Under the pieces are notes generated by a model that had not been told where the DNA came from, did no database searches, and worked only from the letters and a program-made list of their open reading frames with translations. A DNA stretch of 36,292 bases, from assembly GCA_016284875.1 (NCBI GenBank), contig JAEEPS010000026.1, forward strand, positions 1 to 36,292, written 5' to 3'. The stretch's first letter is position 1. Every line of letters begins with the position of its first letter. Shown in pieces: positions 1-6,350 of this stretch. Origin of the DNA: Salinivirgaceae bacterium. Its GTDB lineage: Bacteria > Bacteroidota > Bacteroidia > Bacteroidales > SZUA-534. The translations under genes were made by a program, and so were the position numbers.

Positions 1-160
1 AGCCAACAGATGAGTGACGTTGACCATTGTACTCAAAGTTCATGTTTTTACCTTTGATGGTAACCACAACAGTTTGGTTGTAGTCTTCCGACATGGCGGC
101 TGCTGTAATCACTGAAAGAACTGCCGCAAAAAAGAGCCCGATAAAAAATTTTCTTCTCAT
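1..160 (-). CDS. N-terminal part of a small secreted protein (truncated by window edge)
   Basis: The first 53 codons of a minus-strand gene are visible. It starts at an ATG at 158-160 and runs off the left edge. The protein begins MRRKFF, followed by a hydrophobic stretch (IGLFFAAVLSVITAAA) that reads as a Sec signal peptide with probable cleavage around residues 22-24. The short mature part visible (about 30 residues, containing NQTVVVTIKGKNMNFEYNG) looks beta-strand-rich, but I recognise no family. Upstream lie a plausible Bacteroidota promoter and four phased direct repeats, so the gene is probably under dedicated control. It is separated from feoAB and its partner by about 350 bases and is probably a separate transcription unit. 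The function is unknown. Confidence 0.7.
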   Translation of the reverse strand, partial: MRRKFFIGLFFAAVLSVITAAAMSEDYNQTVVVTIKGKNMNFEYNGQRHSSVG

Positions 161-224
161 AGTTTTATAGTTTTAAAAATTAATGATTCGTTTCTGTTGT
201 TTTTTTTGTTCTTGTTTACGATTC

Positions 225-255
225 CAAATGTCGGTACGGCAATTACAATATACAA
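225..255 (-). promoter_or_regulatory. Candidate promoter of the truncated secreted-protein gene
   Basis: On the minus strand a TTG (253-255) stands 20 bases before GACATTTG (225-232), which matches the Bacteroidota -7 consensus TAnnTTTG at all but the first base. Transcription would start near 220 and leave a leader of about 60 nt before the ATG at 160. The call is weak on its own. Its position about 10 bases downstream of the phased repeats makes it more believable. Confidence 0.35.
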
Positions 256-263
256 TAGCTGAA

Positions 264-347
264 AAACGAACGGCGGGTTTGGCTTAACGAACGGTAGTGT
301 TTCACAAACGAACGGCGGGTTTGACTTAACAAACGGCGAACAAAAAG
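264..347 (-). promoter_or_regulatory. Four 21-bp-phased direct repeats, LytTR-like binding sites
   Basis: The core AACGAACGG (AACAAACGG in the last copy) recurs on the plus strand at 265-273, 286-294, 307-315 and 328-336, at exactly 21-bp intervals, which is two helical turns. Alternate units match better, so the array also reads as two 42-bp units (264-294 and 306-336 differ at 2 of 31 bases). On the minus strand, which is the direction of the gene at 160, the core reads CCGTTCGTT. LytTR-family regulators such as AgrA recognise 9-bp direct repeats containing GTT, separated by 12-13 bp, and both the motif and the spacing fit. The promoter-proximal copy lies about 10 bp upstream of the candidate -33 element. 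The repeat is seen directly; the regulator family is inferred. Confidence 0.6.
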
Positions 348-509
348 GAGGTAAATTGGTCCAAAATCGGCTATTTTTTGATTGATTTTTGGGCTAAAAA
401 CGCGGATTTTTCACTTAGAACCAATAAAAATTGAAAAACAAGTAGTCCGAATGACCATTTGAAAATGCAAAAAAACAGGATGTTGAGGTGTTATTTTTGC
501 GATAGGGCA
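348..509. other. Remainder of the 161-509 intergenic region; no gene seen
   Basis: The stretch between the truncated secreted gene and the Cys-rich gene holds the promoter and repeats listed above. Its remainder is AT-rich, with an imperfect inverted repeat in which CCAAAATC (361-368) faces GATTTTTGG (383-391, one extra T). A T-rich tract on the minus strand, around 471-476, follows the Cys-rich gene by about 35 bases, but I see no convincing hairpin before it. Neither strand has a persuasive coding sequence here. Confidence 0.4.
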
Positions 510-668
510 TCACTCCTTCATTTGGCAATTCTCGCATCCGCACTGGCAGTCCTTGCCACATCCACATCCGCAGTCGTTGCCGCGGCCGGTAATACGGTCG
601 TAGAGCCGTTTGGCGAAGAAAATGACCGCCGCCGCAATCAGGATCCAGACTATGATGGTTTGAAGCAT
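510..668 (-). CDS. FeoB-associated Cys-rich membrane protein (52 aa)
   Basis: This 52-residue protein starts at an ATG at 666-668 and ends with TGA at 510-512. Residues 3-19 (QTIIVWILIAAAVIFFA) form one membrane segment, followed by a basic/polar stretch (KRLYDRITG) and a Cys-rich tail, residues 33-48, with seven cysteines in a C-x-C-x-C-xxx-C-x-C-x-C-xx-C pattern. This is the architecture of the FeoB-associated Cys-rich membrane protein family, which is typically encoded just downstream of feoB in Bacteroidota and Firmicutes. Here it follows feoAB on the same strand after about 148 bases. The family's role is not firmly established; by position it probably assists ferrous iron transport, perhaps binding metal through the cysteines on one membrane face. 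A longer overlapping plus-strand reading frame is rejected as an artefact. Confidence 0.9.
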   Translation of the reverse strand: MLQTIIVWILIAAAVIFFAKRLYDRITGRGNDCGCGCGKDCQCGCENCQMKE

Positions 669-720
669 TTTTTTTCTGGTGTTAGGTATTGGGTGTTAGT
701 GAATAATGAATTACGAATCC

Positions 721-823
721 TTACACTTTACTCTTTACACATTAATCATTACTCAATTCTTGTCCGATGTCTGTAGTCATAATAAGCGTCAAATCCTAAT
801 TCCTACATTCTAAATTCTAAATA
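721..823. repeat. Two short arrays of degenerate 7-bp tandem repeats
   Basis: Between feoAB and the Cys-rich gene, 721-755 divides cleanly into five heptamers: TTACACT, TTACTCT, TTACACA, TTAATCA and TTACTCA. A second array at 796-823 has four: CTAATTC, CTACATT, CTAAATT and CTAAATA. The last one contains the reverse complement of the feoAB stop codon (817-819). The arrays look like slipped-strand, low-complexity DNA. I cannot assign a function, and the second array may simply have grown at the gene's 3' end. Confidence 0.55.
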
Positions 824-3321
824 ATCATGCTTCCAATCTGGAACACCGCAAACGCCATAAGCCACGCGAGTGCTGTGGTGTAGCAGCCTGTCAGGATCGC
901 CCATTTGCGGCCGCCTTCCTTTTTGATGGCGGTGATGGCCGCAATGCACGGCATATAGATGAGCACAAAAATCATCATGCTGAAGGCCACAAGCGGGTTG
1001 AATACCTTTTCGCCCTTGTGCGGTCCGCTTTTGTAGGTTTGCTGTTGCAGTTTGGTTTGCAGGGCGGCGGTGTCATCATCGCTGTCGCCTGCTTGGTATA
1101 GAACACCCATTGTGCTCACAACCACTTCTTTAGCAGCCAATCCAGTCAGCAGGCAGACACCGATTTTCCAGTCGAAACCCAGCGGGCGGATGACAGGCTC
1201 AATGAAGTGCCCCAACTGTCCGATGTATGATTTCTCGAGATGTTCAGACTCTTTTTCATATTCGAGTTGCTCAATGCTGACGGCTTTTTGGTCGTCGGTC
1301 AGCGTGGTGTCTTCTGCCACAAGGGCGATGGCCATGTTGTATGGCGTTGAATAGTGCACTTTCTGCGGGAAGTGCCCAAGCGCCCAGATGATTATCGACG
1401 CAAACAGAATCACCGTTCCCATCTTTTTTAGATATTGTGCGCTCTTATCCCACATGTGTACCAATGTGTTACGCAGTGTGGGGATGCGGTAGGGCGGCAG
1501 TTCCATCACAAACGGGGCTTCGCTGTGTTTGAAGAACAAGCGTTTGAAAACAATGGCTGAAATTATCGCCAAAGCGATGCCTATCAGATAGATTGATAGC
1601 AATATAAGCGCCTGATGCGTGCTGAAGAACGCCGAAATAAGCAATATGAAAACAGGAAGCCGCGCACTGCACGACATAAACGGCACAATGAGCATTGTGA
1701 GCAGGCGGTCCTTTTGGTTTTCGAGTGTTCGAGTGGCCATAATGGCTGGCACGTTGCAGCCGAAGCCCATCACAAGTGGAATGAACGACTTGCCGTGAAG
1801 GCCGATTTTATGCATCGCCACATCCATTATGAACGCTGCGCGGGCCATATAGCCGGTGTCTTCCATGATGGATATGAAAAAGAACAAAATCAGTATGTTA
1901 GGCAGGAAAACAATGACTCCGCCAACACCACTGATAATGCCATCGATGAGCATATCGTGCAGCAGTCCTTCGGGAATCAGTCCCGACAGGAAGTCGCCAA
2001 GCCAGTCCACACCGGCTTCAATCCAATCCATCGGGTATTGGCCCAAAACGAACGTGGCTTCAAACATCAGCCACATAAAGAAGATGAATGCGGGGATCCC
2101 CAACCATTTGTGTGTCAATATTTTGTCAATACGATAGCCTTTGCCATTGTCAGGTTGCTGCGATGGTTGGAAGGTCTCTTTCAATGCGCCACGGATGAAA
2201 CCATAACGAGCGTCGGCAAGCACCGTCTCGGCCTGATTGCCATACTCGCGCTCAAGTTCGGCCCGTTCCTTGTCGGCCCACTCAATGATGTGGTTGGCAT
2301 CGGGGTGTGCGGCAATGTTCTTGATAAAAATCTTGTCGCCCTCAAGCAGTTTGATGGCGGCAAAGCGCGGAAAATATTTCTCGTTAAGTAGTTGATGCTG
2401 TTCAATTTCCGACTTCACCACACCGATGGCCTTCTCAATGTTGCTGCCGTAATTAACCTGAATCTGGCGGGCATCGGTGTCGCGTTCTTCGAACACTTCT
2501 ATAATCCTGTCGAACAGTTGGTTAAGTCCAGCACCGTCGCGGCCGTTGGTTGGCACAAACGGAATGCCGAGCATCTTGCCAAGCATATCGTAGTCGAGCA
2601 CATCGCCCTTGAGTTTCAGTTCGTCGAACATATTCAGCGCCACTACCATCTTGATATTCATCGCGATAAGTTGCGTGGTCAGGTATAGGTTGCGCTCAAG
2701 GTTCGATGCGTCGATGACGTTCAGAATGATGTCGGGATTCTCCTCGAAAATGTGCTTGCGGACGTAGAGTTCTTCCGGCGTATATTCTGATATTGAGTAA
2801 GTTCCGGGCAGGTCGGTGATGTTGATGGTGTAGCCTTTGTGTGTGACGCTGGCCATTTTGGTGTCAACAGTCACGCCGCTGTAGTTGCCCACCTTCTCGT
2901 GGCGGCCTGTGGCGTGGTTGAAGAGCGATGTTTTGCCGCAGTTGGGGTTGCCCACAAGGGCGATGTTGATGGTATGGCTCATCTGCGTTGCGCGGTTGCG
3001 GAACGGCTCCGAAATCAGCGCATCCTTATCGAAATTTTCGCCTTGATTGGTCGTTGCGTTAGGGTCGGTAACAACTTCAATCAGTTCGGCCTCACTCCGC
3101 CGCAGCGACACGTGGTAGCCAAGCAGTTCGTATTCAATCGGGTCTTTCAGCGGCGCGTATTTTATCAGCCTGATGCTGGTGCCCGAGACAAAGCCCATTT
3201 CGGTAATCCGTTTGCGGAAAGCGCCGTGCCCCAGCACTTTGGTGATGATGGCCGGCTTGCTGTCTGTCAGTTCCGACAGTCTTTTTTTGTTGAAAATCGC
3301 TTCCTCCATACCATTCTCCAT
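817..3321 (-). CDS. feoB: Fused FeoA-FeoB ferrous iron transporter
   Basis: This 834-aa inner-membrane protein imports Fe2+ and is driven or gated by its GTPase domain. Residues 15-84 form a FeoA (SH3-like) domain. The G domain follows, with G1 GNPNCGKT at 124-131, G3 DLPG at 170-173 and G4 NMFD at 230-233. The C-terminal half is the FeoB pore, with many membrane segments and the gate motifs GFGCNVPAIMATR and GLAAKEVVV. The FeoA-FeoB fusion is characteristic of Bacteroidota, and the length fits. The Cys-rich partner lies downstream on the same strand. The start is uncertain: a -7 box at 3330-3337 would put the mRNA 5' end only a few bases before this ATG, so the in-frame ATG at 3307-3309 (830 aa) may be used instead. 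An AT-rich dyad further upstream is a candidate operator for iron control. Confidence 0.95.
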   Translation of the reverse strand: MENGMEEAIFNKKRLSELTDSKPAIITKVLGHGAFRKRITEMGFVSGTSIRLIKYAPLKDPIEYELLGYHVSLRRSEAELIEVVTDPNATTNQGENFDKDALISEPFRNRATQMSHTINIALVGNPNCGKTSLFNHATGRHEKVGNYSGVTVDTKMASVTHKGYTINITDLPGTYSISEYTPEELYVRKHIFEENPDIILNVIDASNLERNLYLTTQLIAMNIKMVVALNMFDELKLKGDVLDYDMLGKMLGIPFVPTNGRDGAGLNQLFDRIIEVFEERDTDARQIQVNYGSNIEKAIGVVKSEIEQHQLLNEKYFPRFAAIKLLEGDKIFIKNIAAHPDANHIIEWADKERAELEREYGNQAETVLADARYGFIRGALKETFQPSQQPDNGKGYRIDKILTHKWLGIPAFIFFMWLMFEATFVLGQYPMDWIEAGVDWLGDFLSGLIPEGLLHDMLIDGIISGVGGVIVFLPNILILFFFISIMEDTGYMARAAFIMDVAMHKIGLHGKSFIPLVMGFGCNVPAIMATRTLENQKDRLLTMLIVPFMSCSARLPVFILLISAFFSTHQALILLSIYLIGIALAIISAIVFKRLFFKHSEAPFVMELPPYRIPTLRNTLVHMWDKSAQYLKKMGTVILFASIIIWALGHFPQKVHYSTPYNMAIALVAEDTTLTDDQKAVSIEQLEYEKESEHLEKSYIGQLGHFIEPVIRPLGFDWKIGVCLLTGLAAKEVVVSTMGVLYQAGDSDDDTAALQTKLQQQTYKSGPHKGEKVFNPLVAFSMMIFVLIYMPCIAAITAIKKEGGRKWAILTGCYTTALAWLMAFAVFQIGSMII

Positions 3322-3329
3322 TTCGGCCG

Positions 3330-3337
3330 CAAATGTA
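3330..3337 (-). promoter_or_regulatory. Candidate -7 element of feoAB
   Basis: The minus strand reads TACATTTG, a full match to the Bacteroidota TAnnTTTG box. No clear TTG is found 18-20 bases further upstream, so the promoter may need an activator or be weak. Initiation would fall near 3324, giving a leader of nearly zero for the ATG at 3321 and about 15 nt for the ATG at 3309. Confidence 0.4.
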
Positions 3338-3363
3338 TTTTAAATATGTGTCGGAAGGCTGCT

Positions 3364-3391
3364 AAAAATGCTATTATAAATAGTGATTTTT
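3364..3391. promoter_or_regulatory. AT-rich dyad in the feoAB / phosphodiesterase divergent region
   Basis: CTATT (3371-3375) and AATAG (3379-3383) are perfect inverted arms around ATA. They are flanked by AAAAAT (3364-3369) and ATTTTT (3386-3391), giving a nearly symmetric site about 28 bp long. It sits just upstream of where the feoAB -33 element would be. Read on the minus strand, its first 12 bases (AAAAATCACTAT) are identical to one end of the dyad at 11273-11298. It is a possible repressor or activator site, but no known Fur consensus was recognised. Confidence 0.35.
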
Positions 3392-3455
3392 GATAGGAGT
3401 TTTAGTCATAAATGGTGATGTTTGGGCAAATTTGCCCCAGTTTTGGCATTTTGCT

Positions 3456-3463
3456 TATTTTTG
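3456..3463 (+). promoter_or_regulatory. Candidate -7 element of the phosphodiesterase gene
   Basis: TATTTTTG matches TAnnTTTG, and a TTTG (3431-3434) stands 21 bases upstream. Initiation near 3469 would give a leader of only about 6 nt before the ATG at 3475. That would rule out the in-frame upstream ATG at 3412 as the start. The sequence context is T-rich, so chance is a real alternative. Confidence 0.35.
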
Positions 3464-3474
3464 AAAAAAAACTG

Positions 3475-3999
3475 ATGACGAAAATTGGCCTTATATCTGA
3501 TACTCATTCGCATTTCGACGATGCGATGCGTGAGTTTTTGCAGCCAGTGAGCCAGATTTGGCATGCGGGCGATGTTGGCAGTGCCGCGTTGCTTGAAGAT
3601 TTTCAGGCATTTAAGCCCACAACGGCTGTTTATGGCAACATTGATGGCTATGAGGTCCGCTTGATGGTGCCAGAAGTTCAAATATTTCAGGTTGAGCAGG
3701 TTAAGATTGTGATGATGCACATTGGCGGTTATCCTGGCCGTTACGAACCCAAGGCGCGGCAACTGTTGATGACGGAGCGTCCGCAGATATTCGTATGCGG
3801 ACATTCGCACATACTTAAAGTGATGTACGACAAGCAGTTCAATTGTCTGCACATGAATCCTGGCGCCGCTGGTGTTTCTGGATTCAACCCCAAGCGCACA
3901 ATGCTGCGATTCGATATCGACGGTACGCAGATTACCAATCTTGAGGTTTGGGAAAAAGACAAAAACCGCCGCATCGCCGACTATGGCGGTATGATGTAA
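3475..3999 (+). CDS. YfcE/MJ0936-family metallophosphoesterase
   Basis: This 174-aa cytoplasmic calcineurin-like phosphoesterase has all the metal-binding motifs of the small YfcE class: D9-x-H11 (ISDTHSH), G-D33 (HAGDVG), GN55-x-D (YGNIDG), H82 (MMHIGG) and GH110SH112 (CGHSHI), followed by NPGA. Such enzymes hydrolyse phosphodiesters in vitro, and the physiological substrate is usually unknown. I chose the ATG at 3475 because family members begin directly with M-K/T-I-G-L-I-S-D-T-H, and because the upstream in-frame extension (from 3412) overlaps a promoter-like element and adds 21 non-conserved residues. It is divergent from feoAB and convergent with the helicase gene, with 24 bases between the stops. 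Confidence 0.9.
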   Translation: MTKIGLISDTHSHFDDAMREFLQPVSQIWHAGDVGSAALLEDFQAFKPTTAVYGNIDGYEVRLMVPEVQIFQVEQVKIVMMHIGGYPGRYEPKARQLLMTERPQIFVCGHSHILKVMYDKQFNCLHMNPGAAGVSGFNPKRTMLRFDIDGTQITNLEVWEKDKNRRIADYGGMM

Positions 4000-4023
4000 A
4001 TGCTTAAACTGTCGTGCGTTAGG

Positions 4024-6051
4024 CTATTTGTCCTTCCGCCGTGAAGCCTTTTTACCTTTCGGTTGCTTGAGCACTTTTTTTCGCGATTTCATGCCCGCAC
4101 CCGAATCGTTGTGCCTGTCGTGATGGCGGTCTTTTCTGCCACCGCGCCTTTTGGAGCCTTCATCGGGATAGATGCCATAGTTCTGCAGATTGTCGAAATC
4201 GTTGCGGCCTTTGCGCTGTTTGCGGTTCTCGTTGAAGAAATCAAAGTTGAAATCGTCCTCATCGAATTTCTTACCGCTGAACTTTATTTTGTCAATCTTG
4301 ATTTTGCGGTCGTCTTTTCTGCTGTCTTTCTGATAGTTATCGCTGTCGGCACTTTTTTTCTTCTTTTTGCGGACAGGTTCATCGAAAGGCGCTTTGTTGT
4401 CGGCGAGGCCAAGTTCCACAGGCTCGTTATCGTAAGTGACTGTTTTGAATGCTTCTGTTACTTTTTCAACAGCAGAGTTTTCAATCTCGAAGAACGAGAA
4501 ATTCCGCTGCAAGTCGATGCGGCCGATGTCGATGCTCTTGTCGCGTGTGGCGTCGTTAATCATGCCTAAAAGCCGAGGCACCGACAGCCCGCGCTTCGTG
4601 CCAACGTTGATGTGGAACCGCGTGTAGTCGTCGGCGTTGCGCTGCTGCTTACGTTCCTTGCGCTCTTTGCGTTCTTTTCGGCCTTCGCGCTCCTCGCCAT
4701 CGTTTCGGCCTTTGCCTTGCGACGGCTCAACGTTCAGGTCTTGCGCATCTTTGTAATAGTCTATAAATCTGTTGAATTCGAGCGAAACAAAACGTTTGAT
4801 GAGTTCGTCCTTGTCGAGCCAAGACAGTTTTTTGATGGCCATTGGCAGATAGGCTGCAATCTCTTCCTCGTTCACCTCCACGCGTTCCAACTTGTCGAGA
4901 ACCGAATAGAGGCGCTTTTCGCAAATCTCGGCTCCGTTCGGCACTTTTTTCGCCTCAAAAGGCTTTCCCACAAGTTTTTCCAGATTCTTAATCTTGCGAG
5001 TCTCGCGTGAATGGATGATGGTCATTGCCACGCCTGTTTTTCCTGCACGGCCCGTGCGTCCGCTGCGGTGGATATACACCTCGGGGTCGTCAGGCAGGTT
5101 GTAGTTGATGACGTGCGTCAGGTCGTTCACGTCGAGGCCGCGGGCGGCCACATCGGTAGCAATGAGCAGTTGCAGCGATTTGTTGCGGAAGCGGTTCATC
5201 ACCGAGTCGCGCTGCGGTTGCGACAGGTCGCCGTGGAGCGCGTCGGCGTTGTAGCCGTCCTGAATCAGTTTGTCGGCCACCTCTTTGGTCTCGGAGCGGG
5301 TGCGGCAGAAGACAATTCCGTAGATGTTCGGGTTGATGTCGGCAAGGCGTTTGAGAGCCAGATAGCGGTCGGCGGCCTTCACCATATAATATTCGTGGCG
5401 GACATTCTCGGCGCCCGAGTTCCGCTTTCCGACGGCAATCTCCTCGGCGTTGTGCATATAGTTCATGGCAATTTTGCGCACGCCGTCGGGCATGGTGGCC
5501 GAGAAGAGCAGTGTCTGCTTTTCGGCGGGGGTGGTGCTTAGAATGTTGTCGAGGTCCTCCTGAAAGCCCATGTTGAGCATCTCATCGGCCTCATCGAGTA
5601 CCAACTGCTTGATATGATTGATTTTAAGAGCGCCTCGGTTGATGGTGTCGAGCACGCGGCCTGGCGTTCCGACAACAATCTGCGGCCCGCTTTTCAGTTC
5701 TTTTATCTGCGGAGTGATGTTGGCGCCACCATAAACGGCTGTTATTCTGATGTTTTCGATGTATTTGGCGTATTTGCCCAAATCGTTGGCAATTTGCAGA
5801 CACAATTCGCGGGTGGGGCAGAGGACAAGACATTGAACTTCACGATTTTCAGTGTCAATATTCTGAAGGATTGGCAGACCGAATCCAGCCGTTTTGCCTG
5901 TGCCAGTTTGCGCTAAGGCCACAATGTCGGTGTCCGACGTCATGATTGCTGGTATTGTACGTTCCTGAATGGGGGTAGGGGTCTCGAATCCCAATTCTTC
6001 TATTGCCTTGATAATGTTGTCGTTTAGGCCGAAATCTGTGAAGTTGCTCAT
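4024..6051 (-). CDS. DEAD-box RNA helicase with DbpA-type RNA-binding domain
   Basis: This is a 675-aa ATP-dependent RNA helicase. It has the Q motif (GFETPTPIQ), motif I AQTGTGKT, Ia PTREL, Ib GTPGR, II DEAD (residues 153-156 of this start), III SAT, IV/V (VFCRTRSE, ATDVAARGLDV) and VI HRSGRTGR. A linker rich in ERK repeats leads to a DbpA/CsdA-like RNA-binding domain at about 476-538 (TRFHINVGTKRGL), then a strongly basic tail of about 130 residues ending in Lys/Arg-rich sequence. The family acts in ribosome assembly and cold adaptation. I start it at the ATG at 6049-6051 (MSNFTDFGL). A 7-codon extension to 6072 would run into a near-perfect promoter at 6070-6098, so it cannot be translated from that transcript. 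It is a single-gene unit, convergent with the phosphoesterase gene. Confidence 0.93.
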   Translation of the reverse strand: MSNFTDFGLNDNIIKAIEELGFETPTPIQERTIPAIMTSDTDIVALAQTGTGKTAGFGLPILQNIDTENREVQCLVLCPTRELCLQIANDLGKYAKYIENIRITAVYGGANITPQIKELKSGPQIVVGTPGRVLDTINRGALKINHIKQLVLDEADEMLNMGFQEDLDNILSTTPAEKQTLLFSATMPDGVRKIAMNYMHNAEEIAVGKRNSGAENVRHEYYMVKAADRYLALKRLADINPNIYGIVFCRTRSETKEVADKLIQDGYNADALHGDLSQPQRDSVMNRFRNKSLQLLIATDVAARGLDVNDLTHVINYNLPDDPEVYIHRSGRTGRAGKTGVAMTIIHSRETRKIKNLEKLVGKPFEAKKVPNGAEICEKRLYSVLDKLERVEVNEEEIAAYLPMAIKKLSWLDKDELIKRFVSLEFNRFIDYYKDAQDLNVEPSQGKGRNDGEEREGRKERKERKERKQQRNADDYTRFHINVGTKRGLSVPRLLGMINDATRDKSIDIGRIDLQRNFSFFEIENSAVEKVTEAFKTVTYDNEPVELGLADNKAPFDEPVRKKKKKSADSDNYQKDSRKDDRKIKIDKIKFSGKKFDEDDFNFDFFNENRKQRKGRNDFDNLQNYGIYPDEGSKRRGGRKDRHHDRHNDSGAGMKSRKKVLKQPKGKKASRRKDK

Positions 6052-6069
6052 CTGAAAAATTTTAAGCCG

Positions 6070-6098
6070 CAAAAGTAATTAAAATCAGTCTAAAACAA
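6070..6098 (-). promoter_or_regulatory. Promoter of the DEAD-box helicase gene
   Basis: On the minus strand TTG (6096-6098) is followed after 18 bases by TACTTTTG (6070-6077), close to the ideal Bacteroidota primary-sigma promoter. Initiation near 6064 gives a leader of roughly 13 nt and decides in favour of the ATG at 6051. Confidence 0.65.
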
Positions 6099-6141
6099 TT
6101 GTTTGCAGAATTAATTATCAGACGTTTTTTTGCCCAGATTG

Positions 6142-6167
6142 AATTGCAGGACCAAGTTTTTGCAATT
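6142..6167. other. Inverted repeat in the helicase / acyl-ligase divergent region
   Basis: AATTGCA (6142-6148) and TGCAATT (6161-6167) form perfect 7-bp arms with a 12-base spacer. The site lies about 45 bases upstream of the helicase promoter and 185 bases before the acyl-ligase start. The rest of the 6099-6350 spacer shows no gene or RNA that I can recognise, and no clean promoter for the plus-strand gene: only a TAGG-TTTTTG-like element near 6294-6303, which is two bases too long. Confidence 0.25.
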
Positions 6168-6350
6168 GACTTTATGTACGGCACATTTTTTGTTTTTAAA
6201 ATCGCATTTTGGGAATTCGTGCAAGAGGTCGCAGGAGTTCTGGCTCGCTAGTATGAGTGTTGATAATCAGTGTGTTGTAATGACTGCTCGGGCGTAGGTT
6301 TTTGATGTTGAACTAAAAAGGAGAAATAGTAACTCCGAGCGTTTTTTTGG

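Noticed and set aside
459..776. A plus-strand reading frame of 105 codons opposite the Cys-rich gene
   Set aside because: The minus strand here encodes a recognisable FeoB-associated Cys-rich protein. The plus-strand product has no family features and runs into AT-rich heptamer repeats.
1615..2391. A 258-codon plus-strand frame inside feoAB
   Set aside because: It is antisense to a well-conserved FeoB sequence with every expected motif, and its His/Asn-rich composition is typical of a shadow frame.
2839..3393. A 184-codon plus-strand frame across the 5' half of feoAB
   Set aside because: It is antisense to the FeoA domain and G1 motif and shows no domain or signal of its own.
3412..3474. 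A 21-codon N-terminal extension of the phosphodiesterase
   Set aside because: It is not expected in the family, which starts at the metal motif, and it overlaps promoter-like sequence.
5011..5541. A Val/His-rich 176-codon plus-strand frame inside the helicase gene
   Set aside because: It is the complement of conserved DEAD-box motifs, and its composition reflects codon bias of the real gene.
6200..6345. A possible small RNA or tRNA-like element in the GC-richer spacer before the acyl-ligase gene
   Set aside because: No cloverleaf, T-loop sequence or stable stem with a terminator could be drawn.
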